Shown here: piece after piece, positions 11,746 through 24,460 of the stretch
Numbering within the stretch: position 1 is the first letter of the stretch
Layout of the letters: the number at the start of each line of letters is the position of its first letter
Position numbers and translations under genes: made by a program
The notes under the pieces: model-generated
Seen by the model: only the letters and a program-made list of their open reading frames with translations
What the model was told of the DNA's origin: nothing
Databases searched by the model: none
DNA from: Oenanthe sinensis
Taxonomy: Eukaryota; Streptophyta; Magnoliopsida; Apiales; Apiaceae
Assembly: GCA_028671895.1 (NCBI GenBank)
Contig: CM053806.1
Span: 22,703,001-22,767,000 of the forward strand
Length of the DNA: 64,000 nt
Reading direction: 5' to 3'

Positions 11746-14700
11746 GACCTCCTCCTTGATTTCTTCTTGTTGACCTTGGAGGTTTTCCTGAACCACTATT
11801 TCTTGAGTAGAACTTGACCTTTTCTTGGCCATAGAAACTTTTCTCCTTTTTCTCAATGGTTGCTCTGCCTGTAGCTCTTCTTCCAAATGCCATTGCATTT
11901 CCATCTGTCTAGCAATCTCTTCATTCTCCCTTTCTCTCCTTGAGGCATCTGAGATTCCTGTAGTGATGGCTCCTTGAAGTAGCTTTTGACTTACTGGTTC
12001 AGTCTCTTTCTTCTTCTCTTCTTCAATCACTATTGCTTTCCCTTTCTTCTTTTCTTTAAGAGCTTCAATATCCAATTGAAGAAAAGCTTCTGTATTTGAG
12101 TTTCTTTCCTTGGCAGTCTTTTGTGCATCTTCATTTATTTTTCTTGTTTGAGCAATGAACTCATCCAAGTCTCCTTTTTCTACTGCCTCTGTTACTAACT
12201 CAGTGCTTCTCCTTAGATCTTCAATTCTTTTCTTTTCCCTCTCAATCATTAATTGAGTTTCTTTCTCCCTAGAAATTCTCCTAGCTTCAGTATCTTCATC
12301 AAACTTCTTGTATTCTTTCTTTTTCTATTCTAAATCAACTTCTGGAGAATTAGATGACTTAGATTTCTTTGAAGATTGATTGTCCCTGTTACTTCTGCTT
12401 TTATATCTTTTGTGTGCAGAACCACCAATGCCACTTGACTTATCCATACCAGAACCACCTATACCACCATTTCCACTGCCTTTGCCATCACCACCATCAT
12501 CATCCTTCTTCTTTGTATTCTCCCCCTTTTTGTTATCATCAATTGGAGGGGGTGGTGGAAGTCTGTCAAGAAACTTTTGAAGAATGGAAGCATGAAGATT
12601 TTGACCTCTTATAATATCATCCATCTTCTTTTCTAGAGAACCTACTCTTGTCTCCAAAGATGTAAAATTTTTGGATTCTTTGAAAAGCTTGTCTTTGATG
12701 CTATTCATGGTGTTGAATGGTAGCTTCTCATCCAATCTCCTGTCCATTGCATCCTTGCTAGATGAGATAGAGTCCTTAATCCTCTCCAGTTCCCTCCTTA
12801 CTCCTGTTACTGTCATCTTTTGAATTTTCATTGATTCTATCATATAGTGAGCAATTCTCCTTTGAGTAGGATCTTCAATTTCTCCTTCCACCATTGTTCT
12901 TCTATATTGAGAGAGAATTTCAGTCTCAGCAGCTTCTAAGGAACCATCAATAGTGCTCATCCATGGCTCTTCATCAGAATCACTCTCCAACTCTTCAGGT
13001 GCCATATAACAAGTATCTGTTGTATTGGCAATGCTTTCCTTCAGATTCCTGGTCCTTTGATCTGTATGATCAATGCCCAAGAGTTGTTCTGCATTCCTGT
13101 TACTTGAAGTAGCCAACCCTTGATATTGTGGATCAGGATGAATGAAATTCTTTGGATCCAATTCACCAGCATCTTTTTCCTCTTCAAAGTCTTTAGCAAT
13201 TCGACTCCCACTAGCTTCAGCATTATTTGCTCCCCCTATCTCCTTTACTCCTTCTTCTGCCATCAATTCAATTTCCAATTCCTGTGCAAAAAGTAGAATG
13301 TTTTTATCACTTTCACTCATCTGTCTATTTTGCATCAGGATCTCATCCTGAAATCTCACCTCTCCCTCACTCATTTCTTGTGCACCTACTAAGGTGGGGC
13401 CCTCAAGTGTTTCACTCTCATTCCTGGAAGAAATAGGAATGTTTTTACTCACTTCCTCTCCTTTTGCCAGGTTACAATCATGCCTCTCACTCAACTCACT
13501 CAATCCTAAGAGTGTTTGTGCAACATCAATTGATTGAGTATCAATTGATGTATTGACATTATCAGTTGAAGTGGTGTTTGGGATATCCATCGATTGATGC
13601 ATACCCATCGATTAATCTTGAGTATCGATCGATGGCTTATCAGTCGATGGCTGAATATCAATTGATGAAGGAACATCAATTGATGAAGAAGAAACAGTTG
13701 AGATAATTTGTGAAGTTATGTTTGAGATGATATTGGAAATAGAATCCTGAAAATTCTGAGAAGAAGATTCAGGAGAGAGTGTTGGCTTCTCCTTGAAAAA
13801 CAAAGAAGGAGAATCTGAAAATGTTCGATAATCTATCAAAACATTTTTTGAAGAAGTTTGAGATGGGGAAAGAAGAATAGAAGAGATAGGAATTGAAAGA
13901 GAATGGGGCTGCATCTCATCATTTATATGAGATGCATCAAGCAGACTTTGTGAAGGCTCCTCCACAGTTTCCTCTGGTTTTGCAGTGTGTGATTCCCCAA
14001 GTGCAAAAGTGACTTTCTTTTCTCTTCTTTTGTATGGTGTTAGTGTTTTGGCTTTTGTGTCCCCAATTTGATTCTGTGCCCCTGGTTGTGGGCTATTTTC
14101 AATATTGTCATCCTTTGAGAGAATGGCAATAGGGATGTAGTATTTTCCATGTTAACATCCACAGTCTTTTGGGAGACTATGGAGTGGCTAGGTTGAGGTT
14201 ACACACCCTCACTCTCCTTATCCTTCTGGGTTCTTTGATGTTCCCCAGTTCCCTCACCACCTACATCCTCCTCTAATCTATCTACCACACTAGTTGATTT
14301 TCTTTTCTTGGTTTTTACAACAGCAGGTTTTTGAGAACCTGTTGAGGTTGGTTTCTTAGATTTGGATTTAGAGATTGGTTGTGTGGCTTGGGTAGGAGGG
14401 TTGGGGTCATTACTACCACCCTCCATAGTCACGGAAGGCAAAGAAGAATTAGGTTTAGAAGAGTTTAAAGTAGAGATAAATACCTGAACAAAAGGAGGAT
14501 AGATCAATTCCACATTGCTGTGAAGATTGATCCTAACCAAGTCTTTAAAGACCCTTTTATTTTGAGTCCAGCAATCCAAAATTTCTGTATTCCTGTCAAT
14601 CTCAATATCCTTGACAAGGTGGTTAATAATAATCATAATAAATCTTGCATAATAAATATGATTAGATCTATTTATTTTATTCCCCAATTTGGCAGATATT

Positions 14701-15257
14701 TCATTGAGTAACAGGCTTCCTAAATTATGATATCTATCATATAAAATGCTATACCCTACTTGTTGCATACTTGTTGTTATTGCATCAAAATTACTAACCT
14801 TACCAGAAAAACACTTTATTAAAGCATCAAAGAAATATGACCATTCTTTTCTTAGATTCTTTCTAACAATACTACCTAGACTAGCATTAGGAGCAGTATA
14901 ATTGATTTCCCTAAGCATGTTTCTAATATCTGTGTCAGTGGGTGCATTTTCGGTATTATTTGCAGGAATATTTAAACACTCACCCAAGACCACAGTGGTT
15001 AGAATATACCTTTGTCCTTTGCATTCAAAGGAGATTGTAGAAAAATCATCTGCTACTTCTGCTGTTGTCCAGAATTCTTCAACTAGATTGCACACTATTT
15101 TTGGTGCTTCTGAGAGGGCCTTTGCAATTTTTAAACTCCTTAGAAATTCCATTAGGGGATGAAATTCTGTTGGGGCTTCCTCCACCATAGTGCAAGCAAC
15201 GAAGTTGTTGAGCTCATAGTAGAATCCAGATTGTGAGACTTTCTTTGAAGATGCCAT
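11746..15257 (-). pseudogene. Third ORF (env-like position) of element B, broken
   Basis: The reading starts MASSKKVSQSG at 15257. The N-terminal 270 residues form a conserved globular region shared with C and F (FVACTMVEEAP, FHPLM, CFSGKVSNFDAI, SNHIYYARFI). A Ser/Thr/Pro/Lys-rich middle follows, with repeated SID/STD tripeptides near 13500-13690. Then comes a charged coiled-coil-like C-terminal part (13050-11746, Glu/Lys/Arg-rich) and a Gly-rich stretch at about 12440-12520. Breaks are a CAA-to-TAA stop near 14200, a one-base deletion near 14116 relative to F, a TAA at 13609-13611 and a TAG at 12325-12327. Element A truncates it at 11746. I see no clear signal peptide or fusion motif, so env-like describes its position only. 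Confidence 0.8.
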
Positions 15258-15935
15258 TATCGAGTTTGAAGATTTATAATAGAATTAACTGGCAAACTTG
15301 TTAGTAATTATAACAGAAACAATAATTAGACAGTAGTAGATTAGGGTTCTTAGCAAGAGTTAGATACAGAGTAAGTTCGAAGATTGAGAAAGAGAAAGAG
15401 ATAGAAAAATCGATAGTAAAAATGCAAGTAAGAATTAAAAGAAGTTTTAATCTCACTATTTATATTTATTGATTTCCCAAACAATTTCTTACTCAAAATA
15501 GAACTAAATCGACCGTTGGAAGAGTATTGATAATTAAAAGTTACCAATTTTGGCAATCGATTGTTATACATATAGGAATGTACGTATTAATCAATTGATA
15601 AAATAAGTAATCAACGGCTAGATTTTTGTACAGGTCGATTGATGACATGGACCCCTTTAAATTCTAGGTCATCGATTGATATTTTATTCATCAACGGGTA
15701 CACTTATCCATCGATAGCTAAATATACCATCAATTGATATATTTATCCGTCGATAGCTACAATCATCAATCGATAAGTAAATATATCATCAATTGATATA
15801 TTTATCTGTCGACTGCTTCAGTAATATCCATTGATATGTAAAATGTTTATCAGATGATTATTGAAGAATTAATCATTTAACATAGTCAATGGCTACAAGT
15901 AATATAAATACATAACTTGTCAGACATTTAAGGGA
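15258..15935 (-). other. Spacer between pol and third ORF of element B
   Basis: About 680 bp with no domain. Bases 15640-15870 are packed with ATCAATTGAT and ATCGAT palindromes. Two roughly 59-bp tandem units start at 15707 and 15766. An open frame at 15350-15571 continues the third-ORF frame upstream and resembles the equivalent part of C and F, so a longer N-terminus is possible, but the MASS start is where conservation strengthens. Confidence 0.7.
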
Positions 15936-18900
15936 TTAAATATAATTAAGCATACCTAAATCACAGACCAATCTATTGAAGGTAGATTCATCTAATGGTT
16001 TGGTAAAAATGTCTGCAAGTTGTCTTTCACTAGGGACAAAATGTAATTCAACTGTACCATTCATTACATGTTCCCTAATGAAGTGATACCTTATGTCAAT
16101 GTGCTTGGTTCTGGAATGTTGCACAGGATTTTCTGTTATAGCAATGGCACTTGTATTATCACAGAAAATAGGAATCTTGTTCAAGTTGAACTCATAGTCA
16201 AGTAGTTGATTCCTCATCCATAATATTTGTGCACAGCAACTTCCAGCTGCAATGTATTCAGCTTCTGCAGTAGATGTAGACACTGAATTCTGCTTCTTGC
16301 TAAACCATGAAACAAGCTTATTTCCTAGAAATTGACAGGAGCCTGTTGTGCTTTTTCTGTCAATTCTGCAACCTGCATAATCTGCATCTGAATAACCAAT
16401 TAGATCAAATCCAGAATCTCTAGGATACCAAATTCCAAGATTTGGAGTTCCTTTGAGATATCTGAATATTCTTTTTATTGCAATCAAATGAGATTCTCTA
16501 GGATCAGCTTGAAACCTAGCACACAGACATGTAACAAACATTATGTCTGGCCTACTTGCAGTTAAATAAAGTAATGAGCCAACCATACCTCTATAACTTG
16601 AAATGTCCACTATAGCTTCCTTAGTGTTCAATTCAAGTTTAGTTGCAGTGGCCATGGGAGTTTTAGCAGAAGAACATTCACTTAAATCAAATCTCTTTAA
16701 TAAATCAGAAATATATTTGGTTTGATTTATGAAAATACCATCTTTAACTTGTTTGATTTGCAAGCCAAGAAAGTAGGTTAGTTCTCCCATCATGCTCATT
16801 TCATATTTACTCTGCATCAACTTAGCAAACTTTTTACAAACTTTTTCATTAGTTGAGCCAAAAATAATGTCATCTACATAGATTTGAACAAGAATCATAG
16901 AGCCATTTACATTTCTATGAAAGAGAGTTTTATCAACAGTACCTCTTGTGAAGTGATTCTCAATCAAGAATTTAGACAATGTGTCATACCAGGCTCTAGG
17001 TGCTTGCTTCAATCCATAAAGTGCCTTGAGAAGATAGTATACAAATCCAGGATGAATAGGATCAATAAAACCAGCAGGTTGTTCTACATATACTTCTTCT
17101 TCTAGTTCTCCATTGAGAAAAGCACTTTTCACATCCATCTGATACACCTTGAAATTTGCATGAGCAGCATATGCTAAGAAGATTCTGATTGCTTCCAACC
17201 TTGCAACTGGTGCAAAGGTTTCATCAAAGTCTATGCCTTCTTCTTGTGAATAGCCCTTTGCCACTAATCTTGCTTTATTTCTTGTCACTGTACCAGATTC
17301 ATCCATTTTGTTTCTGAACACCCATTTTGTACCAATGATAGACTTGTTCTTTGGTTTGGGCACCAGCTTCCATACCTTGTTTCTTTCAAATTGATTCAAC
17401 TCTTCTTGCATAGCAATTATCTAATCAGGATCATTCAAGGCTTCTTCAATCCTTTTTTGTTCTACTTGAGACAGGAAGCTACTATACAAGCATTCATTTT
17501 GAGTTGCACTTCTAGTTTTGACACCATCATTTGCATCTCCAATTATTAATTCAAAGGGATGGCTTTTTGTCCATTTCCTTTGTGATGGTAAATTTGTCCT
17601 TGAAGATGATGCTTCACGATCATTGGAAGTGTTATGATCATTGTGATGTGATTGACTATTTGAGAACCCTCCCCCTGAGATGGACACTCTACTTGAAGAT
17701 TGTTGAGTAGAGTTGATATCCATCGAATGATTATCAATTGATGTATTATCAGTTGATTGATGATTGTCAACTGATAAGTTATCTGTTGATGCATTGACAT
17801 CAATTGATGGGAGGATTCTAGGTACTTGAACTCTTGTGATTTCCACATCATCATCACTATCTTCAATATTACTTGTGGATTCATTTTCAGAATGCAATAG
17901 ATCATGAAATCCTTCATCAAACAACCCTTGAATTTTCTTGTCATCAAAAACTACATGCATAGATTCCATAACAATGTGTAATCTAAGATTGTAGATTCTG
18001 TATGCTTTGGTTGTTATTCCATATCCAATAAATATAGCTTCATCAGCTTTGGCTTCAAATTTTCCTAGTTTTTCACCTTGATTTCTCAGTACAAAGCATT
18101 TGCAGCCAAAGACATGAAGAAAGTTAACTGTTGGCTTCTTGTCTTTCTTTATCAATTGATATGGAGTTTTTCCTTGATGTTTATTGATCATGGAAATATT
18201 TTGAATGTAACAAGCAGTATTAATTGCTTCTGCCCAGAAGTATGTAGGAAGTTTTGCTTCTTCTAACATAGTTCTAGCAGCTTCAATCAAGGTCCTATTT
18301 TTCCTTTCAACTACTCCATTTTGCTGTGGAGTTCTTGGAGCAGAGAAATGATGAGTGATACCTTTTTCTTCACAGAATTCTCTCATGGTTGAATTCTTGA
18401 ATTTAGTACCATTATCACTTCTAAATTTCTTGACCTTCCATTCAGTGCCATTGTCAACATTCTTCACATGATTGATAATTAATTTGCTTGCATCATCCTT
18501 AGAATGTAAGAAATATACCCATGAAAATCTTGTGAAGTCATCCACAATTACTAAGGCATATTTCTTTTTGGCAATTGACATGATGTTGACTGGACCAAAT
18601 AAGTCCATGTGCAATAATTCCAGAGGCTTATCAATTGATGATTCAGACTTTGACTTGAATGATGCTTTTCTTTGTTTTCCCTTTTGACAGGCATCACATA
18701 GTCCATCCTTGGTGAATTCCATCTGTGGAATGCCTCTAACCAGATTCTTTCTAACCAATAAATTCATGGCTTTGAAATTCAAGTGGGCTAGTTTCTTGTG
18801 CCAAATCCAACTTTCATCTGTATTGGCTTTGCTAAGTAGACATGTCATTGAATTTGCCTTTACAGAGAGAAAATCAGCCACATAGACATTTCCTTTTCTT

Positions 18901-19258
18901 TCTCCAGTTAAGAGAATTTCACCAGATTCTTTGTTGGCTATGATGCATGATTCAGTTGTAAACCACACACCATTACCATTATCACACAGTTGACTAATAC
19001 TAAGCAAATTGTGCTTCAATCCATCAACTAGTGCTACAGATTCAATGATAACATTTTCTTTTGCAATTGAGCCATATCCCAGAGTAAAACCTTTGCTGTT
19101 ATCTCCAAAAGTAACTCCTGGGCCAGCCTTTTCCACAAACTTTGTGAGCAGGGACAAATCTCCAGTCATGTGCCTTGAACATCCACTATCCAAATACTAG
19201 AGATTTTTCTTCCTGTTTCCCTGCACACACATAAAACAATCAAGTTGCTTTTGGTACC
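15936..19258 (-). pseudogene. pol of element B: protease, integrase, reverse transcriptase, RNase H
   Basis: Read from 19258 leftwards. The protease core LDSGCSRHMTGD is at about 19190. The integrase HHCC finger (WHKKLAHLN ... CDACQKGK) is at about 18810-18670. The DDE residues are in HMDLFGPV (about 18610), RSDNGT (about 18415) and NGVVERKNR (about 18300). A linker rich in SID/STD repeats is at 17700-17810. RT has VYQMDVKSAFLNGE (about 17130) and the catalytic YVDD (about 16875). RNase H starts at GYSDADYAG (about 16390), and the tail contains DIFTKPLDES. All catalytic motifs survive. Two TGG-to-TAG stops break it, just before the protease (19196-19198) and at the integrase/RT boundary (17418-17420). 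The frame is +1 relative to gag. Confidence 0.93.
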
Positions 19259-21691
19259 CAAGTTGCCTTGGGTCCTCTTTTATTAGTTGCAGCTTGAGCC
19301 CCTGTTGTCAACTTAGGTTCCTTTTGTTTTGGTGGGTTTAAATCCACTTTATCTTTGGGAGTTGACTTTTGGGGCTTTGACACCTTAGAACTCATGGCAG
19401 AATTTCCATGGATTTCATCATTTTGATTAGGCATGTTCCATGGCATACCAGGCATGTTCATATTAGGATATGCAAAGAAGGGATTATACATGTATGGAAC
19501 TTGTGTATAAGGCATATGAACATTAGGTGCAACCAAATTAGAAGACATGGTATTCATGAGCATAGGATTGGTAAACATGGCATTTGCAGTCATGGCATGT
19601 ATATTTAAATCATTTGCAGATATAGACTTCTTTTCATTCTTGCATTGCATGGACAAATGATTTACACTACCACATTTAGCACATACCTTTCTAGGTGCAT
19701 ACATATCAGGAGTGTAGTTATTGTGCTTATTTATGCCTACTTTACCATTCCTATTCTTTTTCTTTTTCTCAGACTTAGATAGAGTAATTTCCACAGGTGC
19801 TATCTTTTCTAATTTTTCTTTTAATTGTTTCTTGGATAAGCTACCTATGTTGATCTTCTCAGTCTCAGTCTCAACTTGATTCTTGGTTTCCTTAACAAAC
19901 TTAATAGGAGTGCTAAATTTGTTCTTTTTATTAGCCATTGATGATTTACTTGTCGATGGATGTTTATCGATTGATTCAGCATCAATCGATTGATAATCCT
20001 TATCAGTTAATGAAGGATTAGCAGTCGATTGATCTTTATCCATTGAAGTATCAGCCAATGACTTGCCTATTGATTTGGGGAGTTCTCCTAGAGTATCTAC
20101 ACCCTGAACATCAATAATTTGTTTGGCAGTTTTAGCAGACCTATTCCATTTGCTAATGGTTTCAATTTATTCAGCTAATTGTTCTTTCAACAATTTTTCT
20201 CTTTTCAAACTGTTTACTAGTTCATTCCTAACATCCTTTCTTTCCTGCTTAAATCTTTCTAGACAAATAAGTTCATTTTCAAGAAAAATATTTCTCTCAG
20301 TTAAGGCATCAATGGTGTTCTTTAACTTGAGATTTTCTTTGTTTAGAGATTTTAGAGTGACATGCAAATTGTACAGTTCATTAGACATTTCATTAATAGT
20401 ACTATTGCATTCCTCAGATGTAAGCTCGGAAAAGTTGGTAGAAAGTACCTGATTAGATGCTGAACTAGCTTCTTCATCTTCATGATTGGCCATTAATGCA
20501 AGATTGACATATTCTTCAGAATCACTATCCTCAGCAGCCCAGTCCTTCTCCTCAGTTACAAAAACCTTTTCTTTTTGTTTTAAAAGGTCAAAGTATTTCT
20601 TCTTATAATCAATACCCTCATATGACTTTGCCTTTTCTTGTTTTGGCTTCCTGCACTCACTTGAGAAATGACCAGCCAATCCACAGTTAAAGCATTTGAA
20701 TTTAGATCTATCAACCAGATTTTTATTTTGATTGTTGTTTCTAAACTGGGATCCAGGCCTTTGAGCATATGGATTCTTCTTGAATTTTAGCTTTGAAAAT
20801 TTCCTTGTCAGAAATGCAAGGTGCTCATCAATCTCATCCAAATCATCCTGAGAGCATGTTTCATCTTCTTCACACTTGCTCTTTCCTTTTCTCTTGAATG
20901 ATTCTTCAACAGCATCACCAGCCATCATGACTGACTCTTCTTTATAGCCATTTTCCTTCTTCTCTTCATTTCCCTTGACTACCAAAGCCACAGTTTTCTC
21001 TTTTCTTTGATTCTTCTCAATCTCTTCATCTTGTTGGATTTCCAACTCATATGTCTTGAGAATCCCATAAAGTTTCTCCAGTGTAAAATCCTTGAAGTCA
21101 TGAGATTGTCTAATGGAAACAGTCATTGGTTTCCATTCTTTTGGAAGAGATCTAAGAAATTTTAGATTTGTATCCTCAGTTGCATAAACCCTACTATATA
21201 GCTTCAGTCCATTTAACAACTTCTGAAATCTGCTATAAGTGTCATTGATAGATTCTCCATTCTTGAAATGAAATGATTCATATTTTTGAATCAAGAGTTG
21301 CATCTTGTTTTCCTTACTTGTTCAGTTCCTTCACACAGAGTTTGAAGTGTATCCCATACTTCTTTTGATGAAGTACAGTTTATAACATTGTCAAACATAT
21401 CTTTATCTAGACCATTAAACAGAATGTTCATGGCCTTCTTGTCTTTGAGTACTTCTTTTTCATCCTCTTCTGTGAACTCAGAAATAAGTTTTGGAACATG
21501 TCTGTCAAGTGCAGGAGTTCCATCAGGGTTTACACCTGTGACTAGCTTCATGGGAACATGAGGACCTTTTTCTATGCAGTTAACATAAGAAGGGTCGAGA
21601 GAAAGAAGATACAGATACATTTTGACCTTCCATGGAAAATACTCATCTTTCTCTAAAACTGGAATTTTCACACTAAATCTTTTTGACCCAT
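19240..21691 (-). pseudogene. gag of element B (nucleocapsid with two zinc knuckles), broken
   Basis: The ATG is at 21691 (MGQKD). A one-base deletion, by comparison with C, shifts the frame after six codons. A second frame change lies near 21300. The capsid-like region contains EYFPWKVKMYLYLL and the retrotransposon gag segment SINDTYSRFQKLLNGLKLY. A first CCHC knuckle CFNCGLAGHFSSEC is at about 20690-20650. A coiled-coil stretch (LNKENLKLKNTIDALTERN) follows at about 20300. A stop at 20167-20169 replaces a Glu of F. A second knuckle, CAKCGSVNHLSMQC, is at about 19690-19645, then a Met/Pro/Asn-rich tail ending WVPKAT. Two knuckles and a long gag fit SIRE-like elements. Confidence 0.88.
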
Positions 21692-21735
21692 ATTGACTGT
21701 TCTTGATCTTTAAACTTTCTGTATGTTGAAAGCCT

Positions 21736-21747
21736 GCTCTGATACCA
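21736..21747 (-). other. Primer binding site of element B
   Basis: On the minus strand TGGTATCAGAGC, two bases downstream of the LTR end, complementary to the 3' end of initiator-Met tRNA. Confidence 0.93.
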
Positions 21748-21749
21748 AT

Positions 21750-22865
21750 TGTTATTCCTTAGAACAATGTCAATATTTGTAGAAGGGGGGGTTGAATACA
21801 AATATTAAAACTTTTTGAGTGTTCTAATATTTGTTCTTGATGTTTGATAGAATAAGAGAATAAGTTCGAACAAATTAATGCTGAAAAATAAAACTGAACA
21901 AAGAGATTTAAAATTATTGATGGATTGGTTTTTCCATCAATATATATTTTTGCTCAATGCTCCTAGGTTAGAAGAAACCTAGCTTCGTTTTTACAAGATT
22001 AGAAAACAAATCAACTGTTCTTACACAAGTGCTCTCAAGCTTGAACAGTTGATTAAGAAATATGTCTATCTTGTATCTTCTAATGATGCTACTACACTTG
22101 TTTATATATTCCACAAGTGTTCTTTTACAATTCCTATTCTAGGATTGTTTCTACCTGCCTTCTTTTTACCTTTTTCTATTTTTCAAAAAGGTTTGAAAGA
22201 CAGCTTCTGATTGAGTCTTCACAGTCACTCTAGACTGTCTTCCATAGGTGTGCTTTTGTTCTCTGGATCTTCAACAGATATTCTTTCTGTGTTGTCACAC
22301 TCAATTGATAATTTGTTGATAAGCATATCAATTGATCCATTCTTTAATTCATCAACTGATGTACTTCTTCGATTGATCTTTATATCCATCGATTGATAAA
22401 AGATGTCTTATCGATTGATAGATGTTATCAATCGATATATCAGTCGATGGGTCTTCACATCAGTTGATGGTCTTCAATGCTTGACTTGGCTTCTTCGATT
22501 GATCCTTCATCCATCGATGCTTCAATATCAATTGATCATCCTTCACTTGTGCAATTTCCTGTCTTCACATAATTACAATTTAACAGTTTAATTTACACAT
22601 CAATTGATGATCCATATCAATCGACTCTAACATCAATTGATGAACAAAATATCAATTGATTTATACCTTATCGATTGAAATAGACTAAGTACACCTATGC
22701 TACAATCCAAATTATCAGTTGATTCATATAAACACTTCAACTGATAAATGGTTTCCTGATCAATTGATATTTATAACTTTCATATCAATTGATCAGTTAC
22801 AACAAATAAAATTTCTATGATTCTAAGATTAATGTTATCATCAAATCACATGTAGATTCCTAACA
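21750..22865 (-). repeat. 5' LTR of element B (1116 bp)
   Basis: Plus-strand ends are TGTTATTCC and CCTAACA, so the minus-strand LTR runs TGTTAGG...AATAACA. Its sister is C's LTR at 38284-39400. A TATA-type sequence (TATATAAA on the minus strand) is at 22101-22108. Bases 22290-22800 carry more than a dozen ATCAATTGAT or ATCGATTGAT motifs. The flank at 22866 (AAGAAGATTGGGG) resumes the third ORF of C exactly where F (55252 onward) is uninterrupted. Confidence 0.93.
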
Positions 22866-23692
22866 AAGAAGATTGGGGATTGGAAGAAGTTAAGGTTGAG
22901 ATAAATTACCTGAAAAAAAGGTGGATAAATCAATTCCACATTACTGTGAAGATTGATTTTTACCAAGTCTTTGAAGACCCTTTTGTTTTGAGTCCAACAC
23001 TCAAGGGTTTCAGTTTTCCTGCAAATCTCAATTTCTTTGACAAAGTGGTTAATAAAAATCATGATAAATCTAGCATAGCATATATGATTAGACCTACCAT
23101 GCTTCTTTCCTAACTTAGCAGTGATCTCAGACAACAATATAGAGGAAAAATTATGATACTCATCAAATAACACACTATATACTATTTGTTGCATGGTTGA
23201 AGTTATGGCATCAAAATTACTAATTTTACCACTAAAGCATTTTATTATTGCATCAAAGAAATAAGACCATTCTCTCATAAGGTGTTTTCTAACTACTTGC
23301 CCTAAATTAATGTCTGGATTTGCATAATTAACATCCCTAAACATATTTCTAATATCTGATTCACTAGGAACATTATCAGTATTATTATCAGGCAAATCTA
23401 AACATTCATTTAAAACTAAAGTAGTAAGAATATACTCTTGTCCTTTGCAGTTGAATTTGATGCTTGATAAGTCATCAACAACTTCTGCAGAGGTCCAAAA
23501 TTCTTCCACCAAATTGCAAATTATTGTTGGTGCTTCCTTCAAGGCTTTCTGTACTTTGCCACTTCCCAGGAATTGCATCAAGGGATGAAATTCCTTTGGA
23601 GCCTCTTCAACCATAGTGCAGGCCACAAAATTATTCAATTCGTAGATGAACCCAGCTTGAGATTGAGAGATTTTCTTGGATGAAGATGCCAT
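22866..23692 (-). pseudogene. Third ORF (env-like position) of element C, 5' part
   Basis: Starts MASSSKKISQSQAGF at 23692 and remains open for about 275 residues until B's LTR cuts it. It matches the N-terminal conserved region of B and F, including FVACTMVEEAP, FHPLMQFLG, GKISNFDAI and RSNHICYARFI. The open frame continues upstream to 23896 with a Ser/Phe/Thr-rich stretch that is also open in F, so an N-terminal extension is possible. The basic and coiled-coil C-terminal half is missing here. The function is unknown. Confidence 0.82.
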
Positions 23693-24460
23693 TTCCTTTT
23701 GTAGAAGATTAGAAGTACAAAACTTTGAAGATATTAAGAGAATAGAGTACTTAGAGAAGAGAGTAGTGATTGAGTTCATAGATTGAGAGAAAGAGAAGAA
23801 GGTGGAGAAATTGTTAGTAAAATTGCAAGTAAGAATGGACAATGTTTTAATCTCACTATTTATATTTACTGATTTCTCAATCAATTTCTTACTCAAAATA
23901 GAACTTAATCGACCGTTAAAAAAAATGAAAAGTAAAAATTACCAATTTTGGCAAATGACTGTTATACATACAGGAATGTATGTATTAATCAATTGATAAA
24001 ATTAGTAATCAACGGCTAGATTTTTGTACAGATCGATTGATGACATGGATCTCTTAATATTCCAGGTCATCAACTGGTAAATCCTATTTATCGACAGGTA
24101 TACTTATCCATCGATAAATAAATATATCATCAATTGATATATTTATCTATCGATAGCTACAACTATCCATCGATAGGAAAATATATCATCAATTGATATA
24201 TTTATATGTCGATAGCTACAACTATCCATCGATAGGAAAATATATCATCAATTGATATATTTATATGTCGATAGCTACAACTATCCATCGATAGGAAAAT
24301 ATATCATCAATTGATATATTTATCTATCGATAGCTACAACTATCCATCGATAGGAAAAATGTTTATCAATTGATTAATGAAGAATCAATAGATTAACATA
24401 GTCAATGGTTAAAATTTATATAATCATATATATATATAACTTATCAGACATTTTAAATCA
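23693..24460 (-). other. Spacer between pol and third ORF of element C
   Basis: Noncoding apart from the upstream extension of the third-ORF frame. It contains the 59-bp minisatellite at 24107-24342 and further ATCGAT/ATCAATTGAT copies on both sides. Confidence 0.75.
24107..24342. repeat. 59-bp hairpin minisatellite, four units
   Basis: Units begin at 24107, 24166, 24225 and 24284 with TCCATCGATA; a fifth partial start lies at 24343. Spacing is exactly 59 bp. Each unit has an AT-rich palindromic core (ATATATCATCAATTGATATAT, positions 17-37 of the unit) and a second dyad formed by TATCGATAG and CTATCCATCGATA across the unit boundary. B has two units at the same place and F has one. Confidence 0.95.

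Larger units (their letters stand above)
11746..22865 (-). mobile_element. Element B: SIRE/Maximus-like Copia retrotransposon (3' end off window)
   Basis: Read on the minus strand: 5' LTR (22865-21750), initiator-Met primer site, gag, protease-integrase-RT-RNase H, a spacer with a hairpin minisatellite, and a long third ORF after pol. That order, with RT downstream of integrase and an extra ORF 3' of pol, is the known plan of plant SIRE/Maximus Copia elements. B is inserted in the third ORF of C (junction at 22865/22866) and is itself cut by A at 11745/11746. Its 3' LTR must lie left of the window. Coding is broken by a few frameshifts and stops, so it is defective but young. Confidence 0.92.

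Noticed and set aside
12369..12614. His/Pro-rich + strand frame
   Set aside because: It is the complement of the Gly/Lys/Asp-rich part of B's third ORF and is not conserved as protein.
24107..24342. CRISPR-like regular array
   Set aside because: The units are tandem with no unique spacers, the host is a plant, and the array lies inside a retrotransposon.
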